From positions 391,408 to 455,407 of the forward strand of contig NZ_MOBJ01000007.1 in assembly GCF_003732225.1 (NCBI RefSeq): 64,000 bases of DNA, in the 5' to 3' direction. Source of the stretch: Pseudomonas brassicacearum. Lineage in GTDB: Bacteria > Pseudomonadota > Gammaproteobacteria > Pseudomonadales > Pseudomonadaceae. Below the pieces are notes generated by a model. That model saw only the letters and a list, made by a program, of their open reading frames with translations. It was not told the DNA's origin and did not search any database. The position numbers and the translations under genes are program-made. Shown here one piece after another: positions 19,002-28,522 of the stretch (position 1 is the first letter of the stretch; every line of letters starts with the position of its first letter).

Positions 19002-20639
19002 ATGGCGACGTGCGGCGAAGTATTGGTCAAGTTACTCGAAGGTTACGGGGTCGAGCAGGTGTTCGGCATTCCCGGCGTGCATACCGTTGAGCTGTATCGC
19101 GGGCTGGCCCGTTCGAGCATCAACCACGTTACTCCGCGTCACGAGCAAGGTGCCGGTTTCATGGCAGACGGTTATGCACGCACCAGCGGTAAACCGGGTG
19201 TGTGCTTCATCATCACCGGTCCCGGCATGACCAACATCACCACGGCCATGGGCCAGGCCTACGCGGATTCGATCCCGATGCTGGTGATCTCCAGCGTGCA
19301 ATCGCGCAGCCAGTTGGGCGGTGGGCGCGGCAAGCTGCATGAGCTGCCGAACCAGGGCGCACTGGTGGCCGGCGTTGCGGCGTTCTCCCATACGCTGATG
19401 TCCGCAGCGGAACTGCCGGGCGTGTTGGCCCGTGCCTTCGCTTTGTTCCAGGCCGGACGTCCGCGTCCGGTGCACATCGAAATTCCGCTCGACGTGCTGG
19501 TCGAAGACGCCGATGCCTTGCTTGCCAGCCAACCGGTGAGCATTACTCGCGCCGGTGCGGCGCCGTCGGCCGTGGCCCGGATGAGCGAACTGCTGGCCAA
19601 CGCCAAACGCCCGTTGATCCTCGCCGGTGGCGGTTCGATTGACGCGGCGGCCGAGCTGACCCGGCTCGCCGAATTGCTTGACGCTCCGGTGGCACTGACC
19701 ATCAACGCCAAAGGCATGCTGCCGTCGGCTCACCCGTTGCTGATCGGTTCGACCCAGACCCTGGTGGCCACCCGTGCACTGGTGGCTGACGCCGATGTGG
19801 TGCTGGCAATCGGCACTGAACTGGCCGAGACCGACTACGACGTGACCTTCGCCGGTGGCTTCGACATTCCGGGCACCTTGCTGCGCGTCGACATCGATCC
19901 AGACCAGACCGTGCGCAACTACCCACCGAAAGTGGCGTTGGTGTCCGACGCACAAAGCGCGGCCCAGGCCTTGCTCGACGGCGTGGCCAAACATTCGCTG
20001 GCCGAGCGTTGTAGCGATTGGGGCCAGGCTCGCGCCGCCAGTTTGCGTGCCGAGCTTGAAACCACGTGGGACGCGCCAACCCGTGCACAGACGCTGTTTC
20101 TGCACACCGTTCTGGATGAGTTGCCGGAAGCGGTATTCGTCGGCGACTCGACCCAACCGGTGTACACCGGCAACCTCACATTCAACCCGGAGCGCCCGCG
20201 TCGCTGGTTCAACTCGTCGACCGGTTACGGCACCCTCGGCTATGCCTTGCCGGCGGCCATCGGCGCTTGGCTCGGTGGTGGTCAGGAGCGCAACACGCGT
20301 CCGCCGGTGGTGTGCCTGATCGGCGATGGCGGCCTGCAATTCACCTTGCCGGAACTGGCCAGCGCGGTGGAAGCACGGACCCCGGTCATCGTCCTGCTGT
20401 GGAACAACCAGGGCTACGAAGAGATCAAGAAATACATGGTCAACCGCGACATCGAACCGGTTGGCGTCGACATCTACACCCCGGATTTCATCGCCGTGGC
20501 CAAAGGCCTGGGCTGTGCGGCTCACGCCGTCAACGGTGTCGAAGAGCTGCGCGCGGCACTGCGTGCGGCCACCGATCGCCAGGGCCCGACCCTGATCGAA
20601 ATCGACCAGACCCAGTGGATGAAGGCGGTGTCGGCATGA
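19002..20639 (+). CDS. ThDP-dependent decarboxylase, AruI-like (5-guanidino-2-oxopentanoate decarboxylase type)
   Basis: 545 aa, acetolactate-synthase-like fold. Catalytic Glu48 lies in PRHEQGAGFMADGYAR, and the ThDP/Mg motif runs from GDG at 441-443 to NN at 468-469. The sequence resembles AruI of the arginine transaminase pathway, which decarboxylates 5-guanidino-2-oxopentanoate to 4-guanidinobutanal; the following aldehyde dehydrogenase fits that chemistry. ATG at 19002 follows AAGGGCAAAGAT. The stop overlaps the next start (ATGA), so translation is coupled. Alternative: a decarboxylase for another 2-oxo acid. Confidence 0.8.
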   Translation: MATCGEVLVKLLEGYGVEQVFGIPGVHTVELYRGLARSSINHVTPRHEQGAGFMADGYARTSGKPGVCFIITGPGMTNITTAMGQAYADSIPMLVISSVQSRSQLGGGRGKLHELPNQGALVAGVAAFSHTLMSAAELPGVLARAFALFQAGRPRPVHIEIPLDVLVEDADALLASQPVSITRAGAAPSAVARMSELLANAKRPLILAGGGSIDAAAELTRLAELLDAPVALTINAKGMLPSAHPLLIGSTQTLVATRALVADADVVLAIGTELAETDYDVTFAGGFDIPGTLLRVDIDPDQTVRNYPPKVALVSDAQSAAQALLDGVAKHSLAERCSDWGQARAASLRAELETTWDAPTRAQTLFLHTVLDELPEAVFVGDSTQPVYTGNLTFNPERPRRWFNSSTGYGTLGYALPAAIGAWLGGGQERNTRPPVVCLIGDGGLQFTLPELASAVEARTPVIVLLWNNQGYEEIKKYMVNRDIEPVGVDIYTPDFIAVAKGLGCAAHAVNGVEELRAALRAATDRQGPTLIEIDQTQWMKAVSA

Positions 20640-22084
20640 GTTTCCCAATCACTCTGGACGGTCTGTACATCAATGGTCGATGGTCGGCCGGCGACGAGCA
20701 CTTGCGGGTCATCAATCCGGCGACCGAAGCCCTGCTGACCACCGTCAAAGGTGGCGATGAGCGCTCGGTTGATCAAGCAGTCACCGCAGCCAGCGCGGCA
20801 TTTGCCCAGTGGTCGAAAACCACCGGCGCCGAGCGTGGCGCGATCCTGCGCAAGATTGCCAACGGTGTGCAGGCACGCCGTGAGCGCTTGATGTATTTGC
20901 AGTCGAGCAACAACGGCAAGCCACAGTTCGAAGCGGGCATCGATGTCGATGACGTGATCGCCACGTTCGAGTATTACGCCGGTCTCGCCGAAGCACTGGA
21001 CGCCGGCCAGGACCGTGTCGTGGACCTGCCGAGCGAAGACTTCGCCGCCCGTGTGCGCCGTGAAGCGTGCGGCGTGGTGGGGTTGATCGTGCCGTGGAAC
21101 TTCCCGATGGTCACCACCGCCTGGAAGCTCGCGCCAGCCCTGGCGGCGGGTTGCTGCGTGGTGCTCAAGCCTTCCGAAGTCACGCCGCTGCCGGAGCTGG
21201 AACTGGCGGCAATCATCGCCGAAAGCGGCTTGCCCCACGGTGTGTTCAACCTGGTCTGCGGTACGGGGCTGGCGGTCGGTGCGCCGCTGTCGGCTGATCC
21301 GCGCGTGGCGAAAATTTCCTTCACCGGCAGTAATGCAGTCGGCGTTCAGGTCATGCAACGTGCGGCGGAAACCGTCAAAGGCGTGAGCCTGGAACTGGGC
21401 GGTAAATCCTCGCTGCTGGTGCTGGCCGATGCCGATCTCGAGCTGGCCGTGGAGCTGGCCTGTGGCGGTGGTTTCTTCAACGCCGGGCAGATGTGTTCGG
21501 CCACCAGCCGGGTGTTGGTCGCCGATGAGCTGGCGGATGAATTCCTGCTGCGTCTGACGGCGCGGGCCGAAGCGATTCGCGTGGCTGACCCGTTTGACCC
21601 CGAGGTTGAAATGGGCGCACTGGTCAATCAGGCGCAATACCAGCGGGTGCTGGGGCACATTGATCGCGGTTTGAGCGCGGGTGCCCGGTTGGTTTGCGGC
21701 GGCGAGCGCCCGGCCGATCTGCCACGCGGTTATTTTTTGCGGCCGACGATCTTCACCGAAGTGCCCCTCGACAGTGCGCTGTGGTGTGAAGAGATTTTTG
21801 GCCCGGTGCTCTGCGTGCGCAGTTTTGCCACGGAGCAAGAGGCAATCGAGTTGGCCAACGACAGCCAGTTCGGTCTGGTGGCCAGTGTGGTCAACCGCGA
21901 TGCAGTGACCGCTGAACGGGTCGCCAACGCCTTGCAGGCCGGGCTGGTGTGGATCAACGCGCCGCAGGTGATTTTCCCGCAGACCGCCTGGGGCGGCTAC
22001 AAGCAGAGCAGCATCGGCCGCGAATTGGGGCCGTGGGGCCTGCAGGCGTTTCAAGAAATAAAGCACGTGATTCGCGCCGTCTGA
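20636..22084 (+). CDS. NAD(P)-dependent aldehyde dehydrogenase
   Basis: 482 aa with catalytic Cys287 (FFNAGQMCSATSR), general base Glu253 (SLELGGKS) and Asn155 (PWNFP). It belongs to the betaine/4-guanidinobutyraldehyde/aminobutyraldehyde group. Start ATG at 20636 overlaps the decarboxylase stop by four bases. Presumably oxidises the aldehyde made by the upstream enzyme (for example 4-guanidinobutanal to 4-guanidinobutanoate). Confidence 0.9.
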   Translation: MSFPITLDGLYINGRWSAGDEHLRVINPATEALLTTVKGGDERSVDQAVTAASAAFAQWSKTTGAERGAILRKIANGVQARRERLMYLQSSNNGKPQFEAGIDVDDVIATFEYYAGLAEALDAGQDRVVDLPSEDFAARVRREACGVVGLIVPWNFPMVTTAWKLAPALAAGCCVVLKPSEVTPLPELELAAIIAESGLPHGVFNLVCGTGLAVGAPLSADPRVAKISFTGSNAVGVQVMQRAAETVKGVSLELGGKSSLLVLADADLELAVELACGGGFFNAGQMCSATSRVLVADELADEFLLRLTARAEAIRVADPFDPEVEMGALVNQAQYQRVLGHIDRGLSAGARLVCGGERPADLPRGYFLRPTIFTEVPLDSALWCEEIFGPVLCVRSFATEQEAIELANDSQFGLVASVVNRDAVTAERVANALQAGLVWINAPQVIFPQTAWGGYKQSSIGRELGPWGLQAFQEIKHVIRAV

Positions 22085-22101
22085 AGGCACGAAAACGGCC
22101 C

Positions 22102-22230
22102 GCGCATGCCTCGAAACGAGGCATGCGTCCGGGACATGGCTCCAATGATTTTTTTTCGATTGTTGCGCGTTTTGCGTGACCTCAGGATGAACCCGCAGAC
22201 CTCGCTACAGCCCCCGTAATACGGGGGCTT
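22102..22230. other. Two hairpins in the gap between the dehydrogenase and ABC transporter genes
   Basis: Stem-loop GCATGCCTCG-AAA-CGAGGCATGC at about 22103-22125 (no T-run) and a second, AGCCCCCGTAATACGGGGGCT, at 22209-22229. They may attenuate transcription or protect mRNA ends between the enzyme and transporter parts of the operon. Confidence 0.6.
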
Positions 22231-22300
22231 GCAGTGGATCGAACAGCGCGGGCGCAAGGGATGCCCCACCTCATACCTACAACAATAAACGGAGTCCTTC

Positions 22301-23404
22301 ATGGGCGATCATGATCTGAACAGAAGACAATTCATCAAGACCGTAGGTGTTGCATCGGTTGCCGCGGCCGCGATGAGCATGCCGTTCATCCGCGCCAACG
22401 CCAGCGATACGCGCTTTCAGGGCAAGACCCTGCGGCTGTTGACCTGGTCCGATGACACCGGGCTTGCCGCACTGCGCAATATCGCCGCGACCTTTGAAGC
22501 CAAAACCGGCGCCAAGGTCATCGCGGACCGCACCGGCAGTACTTCGGAAATGGTCGCCAAGCTCAAGGCCGGTGGTGATCGCCCGCAATATGACGTCATT
22601 ACCCTGGCCGGTGTCGGCGCTGAAGGCCTGGCCGCCGCCGGGCTGCTGGAAAAGCCTGACCTGAACCGCATTCCCAACCTGGTCGACGTGCCTGAGAAAT
22701 ACCGCACCGGCGCCAACGGTCACGGCATCGGTTACCTGCTCTGGTGCAACAGCCTCGTCTATAGCACCCGCACTCAGAAAGAAGCCCCGGACAGCTACGC
22801 GGCCCTGTGGGACGCGGACTTGGCGCCGAACATTTTCCTGCCGCCGCCGAACTGGACCGAGGCCATGGACCTGATCATCATCGCCGCCAAACTGGCCGGT
22901 GGTGACGAACACAACATCGAACCCGGCTTCAAGAAACTCGCCGAGCTCAAGAGCCGTGTGGTGACCCTGGGCGAAAACCCGAACCAGATCGCCGAACTGT
23001 TCCGTACCGGTTCCCTGGATATGGGGGGGTTGTACGCTCCAGCGTTTTTCCCGAAACAGATCCGCGATCCGGCCTACGGCCTGAGTGCAACCTTTGGCAT
23101 GAAGGAAGGTTTCTACACTGACCTGATGCAGTCGGTCATGCCGAAAAACCGTCCGGGCGATACCGACCTGGCCTATGCCTTCATCAACCACTCACTCGAC
23201 CCACTGGTGCAGGGCAAGATGGCCGAAGACATCTACAACGGCCCGGTCAACGCCAAGGCGATCATCTCTGCCGAAGCGCGCAAGAATCCGTTCATCCTGA
23301 CGCCAGAGCAGATTGCCGAGAAGGCGATCATGCACGACAACGCCTTCCTGGCGACGGTGCATGACCAATGGATTCGTCGTTACACGGAAATCTTCTCTTC
23401 CTGA
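22301..23404 (+). CDS. ABC transporter substrate-binding protein (PotD-like), Tat signal
   Basis: 367 aa. The N-terminus carries a twin-arginine signal (RRQFIK at residues 8-13, hydrophobic AAAAMSMPF, cleavage near ANA-S), so the protein is probably exported folded to the periplasm. The mature part belongs to the family-1 solute-binding proteins related to spermidine/putrescine PotD/PotF. It delivers the substrate to the two permeases encoded next. A polyamine- or guanidino-type cation is the best guess from the enzymes upstream. Confidence 0.88.
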   Translation: MGDHDLNRRQFIKTVGVASVAAAAMSMPFIRANASDTRFQGKTLRLLTWSDDTGLAALRNIAATFEAKTGAKVIADRTGSTSEMVAKLKAGGDRPQYDVITLAGVGAEGLAAAGLLEKPDLNRIPNLVDVPEKYRTGANGHGIGYLLWCNSLVYSTRTQKEAPDSYAALWDADLAPNIFLPPPNWTEAMDLIIIAAKLAGGDEHNIEPGFKKLAELKSRVVTLGENPNQIAELFRTGSLDMGGLYAPAFFPKQIRDPAYGLSATFGMKEGFYTDLMQSVMPKNRPGDTDLAYAFINHSLDPLVQGKMAEDIYNGPVNAKAIISAEARKNPFILTPEQIAEKAIMHDNAFLATVHDQWIRRYTEIFSS

Positions 23405-23443
23405 TCGAGTGTCGAACACACGTCTTTAAAACACCACAAAACC

Positions 23444-23537
23444 CCTGTGGGAGCGAGCTTGCTCGCGATGACTGCTCATCAGTCGACATTGATATCGACT
23501 GACAGTCCGCTATCGCGAGCAAGCTCGCTCCCACATG
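23444..23537. repeat. REP pair inside the ABC transporter operon
   Basis: Arms at about 23444-23470 and 23511-23537, GCGAGCAAGCTCGCTCCCAC type, between the binding-protein and permease genes. This position is common where the binding protein is made in excess over the membrane parts. Confidence 0.93.
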
Positions 23538-23600
23538 GGAAATGCGCTGGTTTGAAGACCTGTGTTCACTCAGTTGCTTTCCATTGACGAGACCATTGCT

Positions 23601-24509
23601 ATGGAACACCAACCTCTGACCCAATCGGTCAGCCCCGTTGCCGTACGCCCGAGCCTTGGCATTTCGCCGACGACGCGCGCCTGGTTATTTCTTTCGCCAT
23701 CGATGCTGTTTCTCGGTGTGCTGATTGCCGCCAGCCTGCTGGTGTTGCGCATGAGCGTGGGCACCAAAGGGGCGGAATGGAGCGGGTTCAGCCTGGCCAG
23801 TTATGCCCAGTTGCTGGAACCCTATTACCTCAAATCCCTGCTGCTGACTTTGCGTCTGGCATTGATCAGCGCGGTGATTGCGGTGCTGCTGGCGATTCCG
23901 GTGGCGTATACCATGTCGCGCCTCACCTCTCCATTGTTGCGCCGGGTTTTTCTGGCCGCAGTGCTGTTGCCGTTGCTGGTCAACCTGTTGCTGCAAAGCT
24001 ACGGCTGGCTGGTGATTCTCGGCCCAGGCGGGATGCTCAACCAGGCATTGATGGGCCTCGGTTTGATCAAGCGTCCGATCATGCTGCTGTACAACCAGAA
24101 TGGCGTACTGATGGGCCTGGTACAAACCGCTTTCCCATTGGCCGTGCTGCCGATTGCCAGCGCCATGCGCGGTGTCGCGCGGACCTACGAAGAAGCCGCA
24201 GCGACCCTCGGCGCCAGCCGCATGCAGGTGTTTCGCCAGGTTGTGCTGCCGATGAGCATGCCAGGCATCATCACCGGCGCGACCCTGGTGTTTGCCTACA
24301 ACGCCAGCAGCTTCGTGGTGCCTTTGCTGCTCGGTGGCCGGCGTGTGCCGATGCTTGCGGTGATGGTGCATGACCAGATCGCTCCATTGATGAACTGGCC
24401 TGCGGCTTCCGCTGCCGGTGTGGTACTGATCGTGACCACACTGGCCATCATGACTTTGTCCGAATACATCACTGGCCGTCGTCGGCGCATGCTGGAGGCT
24501 TCGCAATGA
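23601..24509 (+). CDS. ABC transporter permease 1 (PotB/PotH-like)
   Basis: 302 aa from ATG at 23601; about six hydrophobic helices, with the permease EAA loop in ARTYEEAAATLGASRMQVFRQVVLPMSMPGI. An earlier in-frame GTG at 23562 is possible. Its stop overlaps the start of the second permease (ATGA). Confidence 0.88.
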   Translation: MEHQPLTQSVSPVAVRPSLGISPTTRAWLFLSPSMLFLGVLIAASLLVLRMSVGTKGAEWSGFSLASYAQLLEPYYLKSLLLTLRLALISAVIAVLLAIPVAYTMSRLTSPLLRRVFLAAVLLPLLVNLLLQSYGWLVILGPGGMLNQALMGLGLIKRPIMLLYNQNGVLMGLVQTAFPLAVLPIASAMRGVARTYEEAAATLGASRMQVFRQVVLPMSMPGIITGATLVFAYNASSFVVPLLLGGRRVPMLAVMVHDQIAPLMNWPAASAAGVVLIVTTLAIMTLSEYITGRRRRMLEASQ

Positions 24510-25354
24510 GCACGTTGATCAAGAAGCGCCTGTCGCTGCTGCCAGGCGACACCGGCAAATTTGCCGGGATCCTCTCGGGTGTCATCCTGTTTCTGGCGGT
24601 GTTGCCGATCCTGACCATGATTGTCATGTCGTTCAGTGGATCTTCAAACCTCGACTTCCCGCCAAGCAGCTACAGCCTGCAATGGTACAAGGCGGCCTGG
24701 CACACCTTCGCGTCCCCGGACGCCAGCGATGTGCTGAGTCTGGGCAAAGCCATGACCACCAGTCTGATGGTGTCGTTCATGGCCATGATCTTCGCCACCC
24801 TCGTTGCGGTGCCGGCGGCTTATGCGCTGACCCGTCTGGAGTTTCGTGGCAAAGCCGTTGCTCTGCAATTGATGTCGCTGCCGTTGGTGTTCCCGATGGT
24901 GGTGCTGGGCCTGGCGTTGCTGCTGGTGTTCGACAGCCTGCCGTTTCAGATGACGGTTTCGCGACTGGTGATTGCCCACGTCATTCTGGCCTTGCCGTTT
25001 GTGGTGAAGAACTGCACGGCGGCGATGCTCTCCATCGGCAGCGAAGTCGAAGAGGCCGCGCAAATGCTCGGCGCTTCGCCGCTGCGGGCGATTGTCGATG
25101 TGGTGGTGCCGTTGATGAAGTCGGGGATCCTTGCCGGGATGCTGCTGGCGTTCATCGTCTCGTTCAACGAATTCACCGTGACTTACTTCCTCTACACCAT
25201 CGATGTCATGACGGTGCCTATCTGGATGTTCAGCCGCACCGTGTCGTCGCTGGACCCAACCGTATTCTCGTTTGCCGTGCTGATCGTGCTGATCGACTTC
25301 GTCCTGATCTGGGCGTTGGAGAAGCTAGTCGGTGAAGGTGGCGTCTCGTTCTGA
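24506..25354 (+). CDS. ABC transporter permease 2 (PotC/PotI-like)
   Basis: 282 aa, about six hydrophobic helices, with the EAA loop at SEVEEAAQMLGASPLRAIVDVVVPLMKSGI. Start ATG at 24506 overlaps the upstream stop by four bases. Pairs with permease 1 to form the membrane channel. Confidence 0.9.
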   Translation: MSTLIKKRLSLLPGDTGKFAGILSGVILFLAVLPILTMIVMSFSGSSNLDFPPSSYSLQWYKAAWHTFASPDASDVLSLGKAMTTSLMVSFMAMIFATLVAVPAAYALTRLEFRGKAVALQLMSLPLVFPMVVLGLALLLVFDSLPFQMTVSRLVIAHVILALPFVVKNCTAAMLSIGSEVEEAAQMLGASPLRAIVDVVVPLMKSGILAGMLLAFIVSFNEFTVTYFLYTIDVMTVPIWMFSRTVSSLDPTVFSFAVLIVLIDFVLIWALEKLVGEGGVSF

Positions 25355-25369
25355 TTCTTGAGGTGAAGC

Positions 25370-26425
25370 ATGACTGGTTTAATTCTGGAAAACGTCGAGA
25401 AACGCTACGGCACCGCATGCGCGGTCAAGGACGTCAATCTGCACCTGCCCGAGGGCAAACTGGTGTGTTTTCTCGGCCCTTCGGGCTGTGGCAAAACCAC
25501 TTTGCTGCGGATGATCGCCGGTCTGGAAACCCTGTCCGGCGGCGAGATTCGTCTGGATGGCGAAGACATCGGCAACACGCCGGCGCACCTGCGCAACTTC
25601 GGCATGGTGTTTCAATCGCTGGCGCTGTTCCCGCACATGACGGTCGGCGAGAACATCGCCTACCCACTGAAACTGCGTGGCGTGAGCAAGGCCGATCAGC
25701 AGGCGCGGGTTGTCGAATTGCTGCAACTGATTCAGCTGCAAGAGATGATTGATCGTCCGGTGTCGAAACTCTCCGGGGGGCAGCGTCAGCGCGTGGCGAT
25801 TGCCCGGGCGATTGCCACGCACCCGAAAATTCTCCTGCTCGACGAACCGCTGTCGGCACTCGACGCCAAGCTGCGCGAGTCGATGCAGGTAGAGATTCGT
25901 CAGCTGCAGCAGCGCTTGAACATCACCACCATCATGGTCACCCACGATCAGCGCGAAGCCATGACCATGGCCGATATCGTGGTGGTGTTGGGCGAGAATC
26001 GGGTGCAGCAGGTCGGCACGCCGATCGAGATCTACCGCCATCCGGCCAATGAATTTGTCGCCGACTTTATCGGCACCGGGAACATTTTCCCGGCCACGGC
26101 ATTGGGCGATGGCAAAGTCGGTTTGCCCGGCGGTGATGCGCTTCAAGTGCCGATTTGCAGCAGCATCGTGGTCGGCGAGAAGCTCAAGATGCTCGTGCGT
26201 CCCGAGGACCTGCAACTGTCGCACCCACAGGCGACCGCGGGTAATCGGCTGCTGGGTAGAGTGACGTTCGTGCGCGATATCGGTGCGACCATCGAAACCA
26301 CGGTCGAGTGCTCCGGCGTGACGCTGACAGCCTTGAGCACGCCGTGCCAGGGCATCGGCCTGAGCATCGGCAACCCGGTGTCGGTGACTATTCCGTCCGA
26401 AGCCTGCCGCGTGCTCGGCGCCTGA
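25370..26425 (+). CDS. ABC transporter ATP-binding protein (PotA/PotG-like)
   Basis: 351 aa. Walker A GPSGCGKT at 36-43, signature LSGGQ at 134-138, Walker B LLLDEP at 155-160, D-loop SALD, H-loop VTHDQREAMTMAD, and a C-terminal TOBE domain (from about residue 270). ATG at 25370 follows TGAGGTGAAGC. It is last in the operon before a REP pair. Confidence 0.92.
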   Translation: MTGLILENVEKRYGTACAVKDVNLHLPEGKLVCFLGPSGCGKTTLLRMIAGLETLSGGEIRLDGEDIGNTPAHLRNFGMVFQSLALFPHMTVGENIAYPLKLRGVSKADQQARVVELLQLIQLQEMIDRPVSKLSGGQRQRVAIARAIATHPKILLLDEPLSALDAKLRESMQVEIRQLQQRLNITTIMVTHDQREAMTMADIVVVLGENRVQQVGTPIEIYRHPANEFVADFIGTGNIFPATALGDGKVGLPGGDALQVPICSSIVVGEKLKMLVRPEDLQLSHPQATAGNRLLGRVTFVRDIGATIETTVECSGVTLTALSTPCQGIGLSIGNPVSVTIPSEACRVLGA

Positions 26426-26454
26426 CTTTAGAGGTGAGTTGTCTGTACTGGCCC

Positions 26455-26563
26455 CATCGCGAGCAATCGAGCGTCGACCGGCTGCTCCCACAGGTGATCT
26501 GTTGTGTTCACACATTCTGTATTCACAGTAGATCCACTGTGGGAGCGAGCTTGCTCGCGATGA
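26455..26563. repeat. REP pair, left arm degenerate
   Basis: Right arm at 26535-26563 is the standard GAGCGAGCTTGCTCGCGATGA form. The left arm at 26455-26493 starts ATCGCGAGCAATCGAGC and ends GCTCCCACAG, with about 12 extra bases in the middle. Confidence 0.8.
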
Positions 26564-26591
26564 GGGCGGCATAGTCGGCCAAAAACTCTGA

Positions 26592-27521
26592 TCAGACAGT
26601 CATCCGCAACCGCGCCAAATCCCGCAACGGCGGCGCGCCAAACAGCCGGCTGTACTCGCGGCTGAACTGCGAGGGGCTTTCATAGCCCACGCGGTAACCC
26701 GCCGCCGAGGCGTCTATGCCTTCGGCGAGCATCAGGCGCCGCGCCTCTTGCAAGCGCAGTTGCTTCTGATATTGCAGTGGACTCATGGCCGTCATCGCCT
26801 TGAAGCGATGGTGCAGGGTCGACACGCTCAGGTTCACTTCCCTGGCCAACTCATCAATGCGCAACGGTTGCTCGTAGTTGCCGTTGAGCCATTTGATCGC
26901 CTGACTGATGCGATGGCTCTGGCTGTTGGCGACCGCGATCTCATACAGCCGATGGCCCTGTTGGCTGCGCAACAAGCGATAGAGAATCTCCCGACGAATC
27001 AGCGGCGCGAGCATGGCGATGTCTTTCGGGGTATCGAGCAAGCGCGTCAGACGCAGCACGGCGTCGAGCATCGGCTGATCCAGTTGTTCGACATACAGGC
27101 CGCGGCCGGCAGGGCGGGTTGGCACGCCGATGGGGCCGGCGTCGGCGATCAATGCGGTGATTTCCGCCGGGTCGATATCCAGGCGCAAGGCGAGGATCGG
27201 CTTATCTGGCGAGACATCGACCACCCGTCCGCTGAGTGGCATCGAGACCGAGACCACCAGATAGTTGAGTGGGTCGTAGTTGAAGACGTCGTCGGCCAGC
27301 CGAACTTCCTTGCGGCCCTGGGCCATGATGCACAGGGCCGGTTGCGCGAGCACCGGGGCGAAGTCGTGGGACTGGCTGTGACGCGACAAAAACAACGAGC
27401 CGATGGCGGTCGCGTAGCTGCCGTCTTCACCGGTATTGCGGCGGATGATTGCCGCGAGCTCCACCCGCTGTTTTTCCATGTTGGCGTCCAGCGGGGCGTG
27501 GGTGGAATCCAGAGGCGACAT
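26592..27521 (-). CDS. AraC-family transcription regulator (AraC_N type)
   Basis: 309 aa from ATG at 27521 (GAGG nine bases upstream; ATG at 27530 also possible). N-terminal AraC-N domain (IGSLFLSRHSQSHDFAPVLAQPALCIMAQGRKEVRLAD) and C-terminal double helix-turn-helix (IDELAREVNLSVSTLHHRFKAMTAMSPLQYQK, and GYESPSQFSREYSRLFGAPPLRD). Probably controls a nearby oxidoreductase-type gene; the divergent ABM-domain gene is the closest candidate. Confidence 0.87.
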   Translation of the reverse strand: MSPLDSTHAPLDANMEKQRVELAAIIRRNTGEDGSYATAIGSLFLSRHSQSHDFAPVLAQPALCIMAQGRKEVRLADDVFNYDPLNYLVVSVSMPLSGRVVDVSPDKPILALRLDIDPAEITALIADAGPIGVPTRPAGRGLYVEQLDQPMLDAVLRLTRLLDTPKDIAMLAPLIRREILYRLLRSQQGHRLYEIAVANSQSHRISQAIKWLNGNYEQPLRIDELAREVNLSVSTLHHRFKAMTAMSPLQYQKQLRLQEARRLMLAEGIDASAAGYRVGYESPSQFSREYSRLFGAPPLRDLARLRMTV

Positions 27522-27874
27522 GTGAAACATCCTCGGCAAGGAGATGGGATGAGCACAGCTTAAATTTGTGCAAGTCCAGGTGGTAGGCGAATCCTGCGCA
27601 AAACTTGCCTGATCCTGCTGCATGGTCAGGTTCAGCATAAAGAACCTGAACGGAACGCGGGAAAACTTGCTTGAAACCCCTTTGTCACATTTCAGGATCA
27701 GATCTTGCCATGGCGCGGCAATAACGCTGTTCGCGTGCAGGATTGTGCAACAAGCCGGCAGAAATCGACTAACGGGCCTTGAGCCCGTCGCTTAATCTCT
27801 GTTCCTGTCGCAGCCTCTCTCAGGCTGCCGATCGTTTACCGCTACTGATCGTTTACATCCAGGGAGAGTCGAAC
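27522..27874. other. Intergenic region between the AraC and ABM-domain genes
   Basis: 353 bases, divergent promoter region. No gene, REP element or clear hairpin was found; a weak in-frame extension of the ABM gene (from about 27779) lacks a ribosome site. Confidence 0.5.
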
Positions 27875-28240
27875 ATGTCCACGCAGATCCCCGTCAGCCA
27901 TATGGCTTTTGTTCGTGCCCGTGCTGGCCGCTCGATGGAGTTGGGCGCGCGTTTGAGCAGCCTGATCGAACCGTCGCGACAGGCCAGCGGTTGCCTGCAC
28001 TTTGCCTTGCAACATTCGTTGTGCGATCCCGAACTGTGGCTGGTGTCCGGTTTCTGGGTCGACCAGCAGGCCATGACCGCCTACTTCGGCACCCCGGCCA
28101 TGCAGATATTTGCCGAGTTGGTGCAGGAACTGGTGGTCAACAGCCTGGATTTTCACACCTTCAGCGAAGTGTCGGCGGCTCAGGCTCGCGGTGAATATCC
28201 GCAGTTGAACACAGCGCCATTGCAGCAGTTGGCCAGTTGA
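27875..28240 (+). CDS. Antibiotic-biosynthesis-monooxygenase (ABM) domain protein
   Basis: 121 aa from ATG at 27875, with AGGGAGAGTCGAAC upstream. Small ferredoxin-like-fold protein of the ABM/putative quinol monooxygenase group (VRARAGRSMELGARLSSLIEPSRQASGCLHF; FWVDQQAMTAYFGTPAMQIF). Such proteins oxygenate or bind quinols or heme-like compounds. The stop precedes the next small gene by 9 bases, so they are probably cotranscribed. Confidence 0.8.
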   Translation: MSTQIPVSHMAFVRARAGRSMELGARLSSLIEPSRQASGCLHFALQHSLCDPELWLVSGFWVDQQAMTAYFGTPAMQIFAELVQELVVNSLDFHTFSEVSAAQARGEYPQLNTAPLQQLAS

Positions 28241-28249
28241 GGGTTTAGA

Positions 28250-28513
28250 ATGGCCGACTTTCCATTGGCCAGGATCCGCGACATGGCACGTAAAGAGTTT
28301 GCACAGTTCGAAGCAGTTTCCGCCGTAGTACCGGGTGAAGGAGGTTATAGCGCCGCCATTGCCGTCAAAGCCCTGGGTGGCTCAGGCGCCCCGCGTTTTC
28401 ACAAAATCCTCGATGAGCAGAAGTTCAAGACCGCCTTCGAAGCCGATCAGGCTGCCGAGCAGAAGCTTGAGCAGTTGACCGACGTCGCTGAAGACGGTGA
28501 TCTGGTCTGGTAG
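28250..28513 (+). CDS. Small conserved protein of unknown function
   Basis: 87 aa from ATG at 28250; a second ATG at 28283 (MARKEFAQFEAV), preceded by AGGATC, is an equally good start and would give 76 aa. Soluble, acidic C-terminus (TDVAEDGDLVW). No motif recognised. Codon use is normal and the tight spacing to the ABM gene supports it being real. Confidence 0.65.
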   Translation: MADFPLARIRDMARKEFAQFEAVSAVVPGEGGYSAAIAVKALGGSGAPRFHKILDEQKFKTAFEADQAAEQKLEQLTDVAEDGDLVW

Positions 28514-28522
28514 CCACCGGGC

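Noticed and set aside
23490..23515. GACTGACAG in REP spacers as an operator copy
   Set aside because: It is part of the REP pair spacer and recurs in the 29.3-kb REP pair; there is no second arm.
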